Assembly (NCBI RefSeq): GCF_036880965.1
Contig: NZ_JBAJMV010000005.1
Span: 372,001-436,000, forward strand
Source: JAUASW01 sp036880965
GTDB taxonomy: Bacteria > Pseudomonadota > Gammaproteobacteria > Burkholderiales > Burkholderiaceae_C
Length of the DNA: 64,000 nucleotides
Direction: 5' to 3'
Under the pieces are notes generated by a model, which did no database searches, was not told the origin of the DNA, and saw only the letters and a program-made list of their open reading frames with translations. This document shows positions 59,154 through 64,000 of this stretch, piece by piece; the first letter of the stretch is position 1; each line of letters begins with the position of its first letter. Both the position numbers and the translations under genes were made by a program.

Positions 59154-60452
59154 ATGCAGCGCAGAAATTTCACCGCCGCGCTGGCCAGCCTGCCGCTGGC
59201 GGCCTGCTCACGCTCCGGGCAGGACTCGGCCGAAACCGTGCTTCGCTTTGCCTGGTGGGGTGGGGCAGGGCGGCATGAGGCCACGCTCAAGGCCATCGCC
59301 GCTTTCGAGCGCCAGAACCCCGGCCTCAAGATCAAGGCCGAGTACATGGGTTTCAACGGCTATCTGGAGCGCCTGACCACGCAGATTGCCGGCGGCTCCG
59401 AGCCGGACATCATGCAGATCAACTGGGCCTGGCTGGCGATGTTCTCCAAGCGCGGCAGCGGCTTTGCGGACCTCGGCCAGTACAGCCGCCACATCGCCTT
59501 GAACCAGTTCAGCGCGGAAGACCTCGATTCGGGCCGCGTCGAAGGCAAGCTCAATGCCTTGCCTTCCGCCTTTACGGCGCGCGTGTTCCTGTGGAACGTG
59601 GCGGCCTTCCAGCGTGCCGGCCTGGGCTTGCCCAAGACCTGGGACGATCTCTTCAACGCTGGCCGGGTGTTCAAGGAGAAGCTGGGCGACCAGGCCTACC
59701 CGCTGGACGGCGAGCTCTACGACATGATTCTGCTGTCGCAGACCTGGGTGCAGCAGAAGTACGGCACGCCCTATGTGGACCCTTCGGCGCCACGCGTTGC
59801 AATGAGCCCCGAGGCCGCGCTGGAGTGGGTGCGCTTCTACCGCCGCCTGATCGCCGAGCATGTGGCCACGCCGCTGCCGTTGCGCGCCAGCCTGGGCGGC
59901 GCCGAAAAGCCCACCGAGCAGCAGCAGGACTGGGTGGTCGGCAACTGGGCCGGCAACTTCACCTGGGACTCGACCATCCCGCTGCGCGCCGCGACGCTGG
60001 ACAAGAACCAGAAGATGGTGCTTGGCGACTTCCTGGTCCAGCCTGGCGCCAAGGGCACCGGCATGTTCGGCCGGCCGACCGTGATGCTGGCCATGGGCCG
60101 CAACACCCGGCACGGCGAGCTGGCCGCGCGCTTCATCAACTTCCTGCTGACCGATCCGGATGCGATCCGCCTCCTGGGCAAGACCCGCGGCGTGCCGGCC
60201 GCGAAGGCGCAGTTCGAGGTGCTGGCGCAAGCCAACAAGCTGCCGCCACTGGAGCTGGCCGCGCATCACCAGATCAAGCAGCAGCGCGACGCGGGCCAGG
60301 TGCCGGTGCCGGCCAAGCTCTTCGAGCATGCGCGGCTGCACAAGTTCATGCGCGAGGTCTTCGAGACCGTCGCCTATGGCAAGACCACCGACGAGGAGGC
60401 CGCACGGCGCCTGGTCGAAGAAGGCAATGCCTTGTTGAAACGAATCAAGTGA
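59154..60452 (+). CDS. sugar ABC transporter substrate-binding lipoprotein, pectin locus
   Basis: A 432-residue binding protein of the family 1 extracellular type. The N-terminus MQRRNFTAALASLPLAACSRS combines a twin-arginine-like start and a lipobox (LAAC), so it is probably anchored to the inner membrane. Typical blocks are LRFAWWGGAGRHEATLKAIAAFERQNPGLKIKAEYMGFNGYLERLTTQIAGGSEPDIMQINW and WVVGNWAGNFTW. It is likely the TogB-type receptor for oligogalacturonides. It starts 3 bases after the ATPase gene stop. Confidence 0.9.
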   Translation: MQRRNFTAALASLPLAACSRSGQDSAETVLRFAWWGGAGRHEATLKAIAAFERQNPGLKIKAEYMGFNGYLERLTTQIAGGSEPDIMQINWAWLAMFSKRGSGFADLGQYSRHIALNQFSAEDLDSGRVEGKLNALPSAFTARVFLWNVAAFQRAGLGLPKTWDDLFNAGRVFKEKLGDQAYPLDGELYDMILLSQTWVQQKYGTPYVDPSAPRVAMSPEAALEWVRFYRRLIAEHVATPLPLRASLGGAEKPTEQQQDWVVGNWAGNFTWDSTIPLRAATLDKNQKMVLGDFLVQPGAKGTGMFGRPTVMLAMGRNTRHGELAARFINFLLTDPDAIRLLGKTRGVPAAKAQFEVLAQANKLPPLELAAHHQIKQQRDAGQVPVPAKLFEHARLHKFMREVFETVAYGKTTDEEAARRLVEEGNALLKRIK

Positions 60453-60460
60453 GTGAAGCC

Positions 60461-61636
60461 ATGAAAGCCACCCAACGCCAGCTGAAGTTCGAAACCAGCG
60501 TTGACCCGGATACCGGCGCGCGCGTCACGCGCCTGACGCCGCTGGACGTGACCTGCCATCGCAATTACTTCTATCAGAAGTGCTTCACCAACGACGGCAA
60601 GAAGCTGATCTTCGGCGGAGAGTTCGGACCAAACATTGGCAACCCCGCCAGCCCGAACTGGAACTACCACTTGCTGGACCTGGAAACGCAGGTTGCCACG
60701 CAGCTGACCGACCAGCCTGGTGAGAACACCTTCGGCGGCTTTCTCTCGCCCGACGACAAGCATCTGTACTTCGTGCGTGCCGAGCGGCAATTGATCCGTC
60801 TCTCGCTGGACGATCTCGCGGAAGAGGTCGTCTACACCGTGCCGCAAGGTTGGGTGGGCTACGGCACCTGGGTGAGCAACAGCGCCTGCACAAAAATAGT
60901 CGGCATCGAAATCCATGCGGACGACTGGTTCCCCCTGAACACCTGGCAGAAGTTCAATGAAATGTTCCACAAGAAGCCGCGCTGCCGGCTCTTCAGTGTG
61001 GACATCGCAACGGGTCAGCAGACGGTGATCCTGGAGCAGCGCGGCTGGCTGGGCCATCCGCAATACCGCCCGTTCGACGACAACACCGTGGCCTATTGCC
61101 ACGAGGGTCCGCACGACCTGATCGATGCGCGCATGTGGTTCATCAACGAAGACGGCACGAACCGCCGCTGCGGCAAGGAACACAAGGACGGCGAAAGCTG
61201 CACGCACGAGTTCTGGGTGCCGGACGGCAGCGCGATGATCTATGTGTCCTACAACCACAGCTCGCCCGAGCGCTGGATCTGCAGCCTCGATCCGGTCACG
61301 CTTACGAACAAGGTGCTGACCGTCATGCCGCAGTGCTCGCACCTGATGAGCAACTACGACGGCAGCCTGATCGTTGGCGACGGTTGCGGCAAGGTGAGCA
61401 ACGACAGCTCGGCCAGCAACGAGATGCTGATCGGCGACCCGTACCTGCATCTGTTCGACATCAAGGCCGGCACGACGCGGCCGATCGCGCGGCACGACAG
61501 CGGCTGGGACGTCTACAAGCAGAGCCGCCAGGTCACGCATCCGCATCCGAGCTTCACGCCTGACGGCAAGCAAGTGCTGTTCAGCTGCGACAAGGAAGAG
61601 GGCGAGCCCGCGCTTTACCTGGTAGACGTGCAATGA
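60461..61636 (+). CDS. ogl: oligogalacturonate lyase (PL22)
   Basis: A 391-residue cytoplasmic beta-propeller lyase. Metal-binding residues are visible in QVTHPHPSF (Gln357, His360, His362) and in the upstream CSHLMSNYDG. RLTPLDVTCHRNYFYQKCFTNDGKKLIFGGEF at the N-terminus is characteristic of Ogl. It cleaves short oligogalacturonides into unsaturated monomers for KdgF and KduI/KduD. It has no signal peptide, consistent with import by the ABC transporter first. The ATG at 60461 is chosen over an in-frame GTG at 60449. Its stop overlaps the next gene start (ATGA). Confidence 0.94.
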   Translation: MKATQRQLKFETSVDPDTGARVTRLTPLDVTCHRNYFYQKCFTNDGKKLIFGGEFGPNIGNPASPNWNYHLLDLETQVATQLTDQPGENTFGGFLSPDDKHLYFVRAERQLIRLSLDDLAEEVVYTVPQGWVGYGTWVSNSACTKIVGIEIHADDWFPLNTWQKFNEMFHKKPRCRLFSVDIATGQQTVILEQRGWLGHPQYRPFDDNTVAYCHEGPHDLIDARMWFINEDGTNRRCGKEHKDGESCTHEFWVPDGSAMIYVSYNHSSPERWICSLDPVTLTNKVLTVMPQCSHLMSNYDGSLIVGDGCGKVSNDSSASNEMLIGDPYLHLFDIKAGTTRPIARHDSGWDVYKQSRQVTHPHPSFTPDGKQVLFSCDKEEGEPALYLVDVQ

Positions 61637-63969
61637 AGTCGGGCCTGCTCGCACTGGCGCTGTTGAGCGGCCTCTCGATGGCGCAAGAGCGTCCGCAGAT
61701 GAGCGATGCCGAAGCCTTGCGTTACCGCGTGGCCGACTACCTCGGCGACTGGCAGCCGGCGCCGCTGGGTGACGCGTCGGCCTGGAAGGCAGACTTCGTT
61801 GTCGCGGCTGACGGCAGCGGCACGCACCGCACGCTGCAAGCCGCGCTCGATGCATTGCCGGCCAAGGGCACGAGCGCACGGCGCGTCTACATCCAGCTGA
61901 AAGACGGCGTCTACCGCGAGCAGATCTGCGTGAAGGCCAAGGTTCCGTTCACGCTCTACGGCAATGCCGCCGACCCGGCGGCGGCGACCATCGTCCAGGG
62001 CCACTACGCCAATGAACCCAAGAAGGTCGGCGAGCCCGCCAACCCCTGCACGCCCGACCTGTCGGCGGCCTTCTATGGCACGGCCGGCAGCGCCAGCGTC
62101 GCGATCTTCAGCGATGCGGCGCAACTGGCGCACCTGAGCATTGCCAACGACGCAATGGAAGCCGTGCGCGATGGCCAGGGCTATCCGGCCGGCGTGAGCG
62201 AAAGCGGCGGCGCGCAGGCAGTGGCGCTGATGACCGAGGGCGACCAGCTTCAGATGGAGAACGTGCGCCTGACCAGCCACCAGGACACACTCTTCGTGCG
62301 AGCGCCGAAGGACAGCCTGGCGCGCGTGCTGGTGAGCCGGAGCCTGATCAGCGGCGATGTGGATTTCATCTTCGGCAATGCACAGCTGGTGATCGACGCA
62401 TCCACCATCGTCAGCCGCGCCGGTCGTCGCGTGCCGGGCAGCGGAGGCCATGTGCTGGCACCGAGCACAGCGCCGGGCCAGCGGCTGGGACTCTTGATCA
62501 ACGCCAGTCGCCTGGTCGGTGAAGCCGGCTTGAAGCCGGGCAGCATTTCGCTCGGCCGCGCCTGGGACGCCGGCGTCGCCAAGGGCGCCTGGAAAGCTGG
62601 CGAATCGCCCAACGGCCAGGCCCTGATACGCGACAGCCTGCTCGGCGCGCATCTCGGCGGCTGGAGCGCTTCGACCTCGCGCCGCCCCTTCGCTGCCACC
62701 GGCGAGGCCGCCAACCGCTTCAGCGAATACCGCAACAAGCCGCTGCCGGCGCTGGATCATGAAACGCTCGCGCCAAATGATGGCTGGGGCGCCGCAGAAG
62801 GCGTGACCGGCGGCTCGCAGGCCAAGCCGGAGCGCATCGTCGAGGTCCGCAACCGGCTCGAGCTGGTAAATGCTTTGCGGGCCTTCGGCAGCCATCCCAA
62901 GATCATCAAGGTCCGCGGCCGCATCGACCTGAATGTCGATGACCAGAACAAGCCGGTGACGGCCGAGTTCTACCGCGACCCCGCTTTCGATCTGTCTGCC
63001 TACCTCAAGGCCTACGACCCTGCCGTGTGGGGCCGCAAGCCGCTGGCAGGCCCGCTCGAAGCCGCGCGCATCCGTTCGGTGAAGAACCAGGCGGCGCGCA
63101 TCCTCATCCAGCTGCCGTCCAACACCACGCTGATCGGCGTCGGCAGCGATGCCGGCTTAGTCAACGGTGGCCTGTTCCTCGGCAAGGTCGAGAACATCAT
63201 CATCCGCAACCTGAACTTCTCGGACGCCTACGACTTCTTCACCGCCTGGGACCCCAAGGACGGCGAGTTCGGCGAGTGGAACAGCGAGTACGACAACGTG
63301 ACCCTGCGTGGCGCGCGCCGCGTCTGGGTGGACCATTGCACTTTCGACGACGGCGGCCGGCCCGACCCGGGCGAGCCGGTGCTGCTGGGTCGACGCGTCC
63401 AGCGTCATGACGGGCTGTTGGACATCACGCAGCAATCCGACCTGGTGACAGTGTCCTGGAACCAGTTCCGCAACCACGACAAGACCAACCTGATCGGCAG
63501 CAGCGACGGCCAGAAGCTGGACGAAGGCAAGCTGCGCGTGACCTTTCACCACAACCTCTGGGAGCAGGTGAAGGCGCGCACGCCGCGGGTGCGCTGGGGC
63601 CAGGTCCACCTCTACAACAACCTCTACGTCGGCCGCCCCGACGGCGACTACGCCTTCGAGTATTCGATCGGCGTGGGCGCGAAGTCGCGCGTGTTCAGCG
63701 AGCGCAATGTCTGGGAATTGCCCTCAAGCATCGCCGACCCGCAGCGCCTGGCCAAGCTCTGGAAGGGCGACGCCTTCTTCGACCGCGGCTCGCTGCTGAA
63801 TGGCCAGCCGGTCGACCTGCTGGCCGCCTTGCGCGCGGCCAACCCGGCTGCCACGGTCAGTGGCGATGTCGGTTGGGCGCCCACTTTGCACCTGCCCTTG
63901 GATCCGGCCGAACAGGTCGCGGCCAAGGTCCGGGCCGGCGCGGGCGCGGGGAAACTCCAGCGGGAGTGA
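61633..63969 (+). CDS. pectin methylesterase - pectate lyase fusion (CE8-PL1)
   Basis: A 778-residue exported bifunctional enzyme. A signal peptide (MKSGLLALALLSGLSMAQ) is followed by a pectinesterase domain (about residues 50-370) with QDTLF (217-221, Asp218), GDVDFIFGNA (241-250, Asp244) and LGRAW (307-311). A linker at 370-400 joins a family 1 pectate lyase (about 400-740) with VWVDHCTFDDG (564-574) and the catalytic Arg region RTPRVRWGQVHLYNN (649-663). The esterase would demethylate pectin and the lyase cut the freed galacturonan. It is translationally coupled to ogl. The window ends 31 bases after its stop. Confidence 0.93.
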   Translation: MKSGLLALALLSGLSMAQERPQMSDAEALRYRVADYLGDWQPAPLGDASAWKADFVVAADGSGTHRTLQAALDALPAKGTSARRVYIQLKDGVYREQICVKAKVPFTLYGNAADPAAATIVQGHYANEPKKVGEPANPCTPDLSAAFYGTAGSASVAIFSDAAQLAHLSIANDAMEAVRDGQGYPAGVSESGGAQAVALMTEGDQLQMENVRLTSHQDTLFVRAPKDSLARVLVSRSLISGDVDFIFGNAQLVIDASTIVSRAGRRVPGSGGHVLAPSTAPGQRLGLLINASRLVGEAGLKPGSISLGRAWDAGVAKGAWKAGESPNGQALIRDSLLGAHLGGWSASTSRRPFAATGEAANRFSEYRNKPLPALDHETLAPNDGWGAAEGVTGGSQAKPERIVEVRNRLELVNALRAFGSHPKIIKVRGRIDLNVDDQNKPVTAEFYRDPAFDLSAYLKAYDPAVWGRKPLAGPLEAARIRSVKNQAARILIQLPSNTTLIGVGSDAGLVNGGLFLGKVENIIIRNLNFSDAYDFFTAWDPKDGEFGEWNSEYDNVTLRGARRVWVDHCTFDDGGRPDPGEPVLLGRRVQRHDGLLDITQQSDLVTVSWNQFRNHDKTNLIGSSDGQKLDEGKLRVTFHHNLWEQVKARTPRVRWGQVHLYNNLYVGRPDGDYAFEYSIGVGAKSRVFSERNVWELPSSIADPQRLAKLWKGDAFFDRGSLLNGQPVDLLAALRAANPAATVSGDVGWAPTLHLPLDPAEQVAAKVRAGAGAGKLQRE

Positions 63970-64000
63970 CCTTGGCAAGGCCTTAGACTAGCCAGATTGT

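Overview
The window is high-GC, densely packed chromosomal DNA with many 4-bp ATGA gene overlaps. A PEP-CTERM protein, TRAP and TonB transport genes, a cytochrome c4-like diheme protein and aromatic-degradation genes point to a free-living betaproteobacterium of the order Burkholderiales, probably near Roseateles/Mitsuaria/Rubrivivax. The genus is inference from gene content only. I see no prophage, insertion sequence, CRISPR array or rRNA; the only RNA gene is one tRNA-Ser(UGA).

Layout. 0.3-8.1 kb (minus): a PEP-CTERM protein, then a coupled operon VWA protein - tamA - tamB for outer-membrane assembly. 8.3-16.4 kb: an EAL protein with a decayed GGDEF domain, a minus operon moxR-like ATPase - GNAT acetyltransferase - S9 peptidase, a diheme cytochrome c with a consensus -10 box, and an HD-GYP protein. 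16.5-21.6 kb: an unrecognised glycine-rich lipoprotein, tRNA-Ser, apaH, and a CNNM/CorC protein coupled to a SapC-family protein. 21.7-26.9 kb: pcaB and a PcaC-PcaD fusion (protocatechuate branch), a Tat-type amidase and a FeeM-like N-acyl amino acid synthase. 26.9-32.6 kb: an IclR regulator divergent from an aromatic-catabolism operon (MBL protein, VOC protein, FAD monooxygenase, DUF2783, fumarylacetoacetase). 32.6-43 kb: an intergenic inverted repeat, a tandem pair of unknown exported paralogues, a TRAP transporter, VanZ-like and TRIC-channel genes, a diguanylate cyclase, 2-keto-3-deoxygluconate kinase and an acyltransferase.

Two accessory loci stand out. The first (42.2-50.6 kb) combines a serine hydrolase, a TonB-dependent receptor, an exported cyanophycinase, an ArgR/GlxA-type AraC regulator and two arginine N-succinyltransferase-family proteins. 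It reads as a locus for taking cyanophycin or its Asp-Arg dipeptides from outside and feeding arginine into the succinyltransferase pathway. The second (50.7-64.0 kb) is a pectin utilisation locus. Its minus arm carries kdgF, a large TonB receptor and a rhamnogalacturonan acetylesterase-like SGNH hydrolase. Its plus arm carries kduD, a sugar ABC transporter (two permeases, ATPase, binding lipoprotein), oligogalacturonate lyase and a pectin methylesterase-pectate lyase fusion. The divergent promoter region has several palindromes, one resembling a palindrome in front of the distant kdgK, which suggests one regulon.

Together the genes describe a plant- or biofilm-associated heterotroph that imports polymers through TonB receptors and degrades pectin, aromatic acids and a nitrogen-storage polymer. 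It also has c-di-GMP turnover (one likely cyclase, one EAL and one HD-GYP protein).
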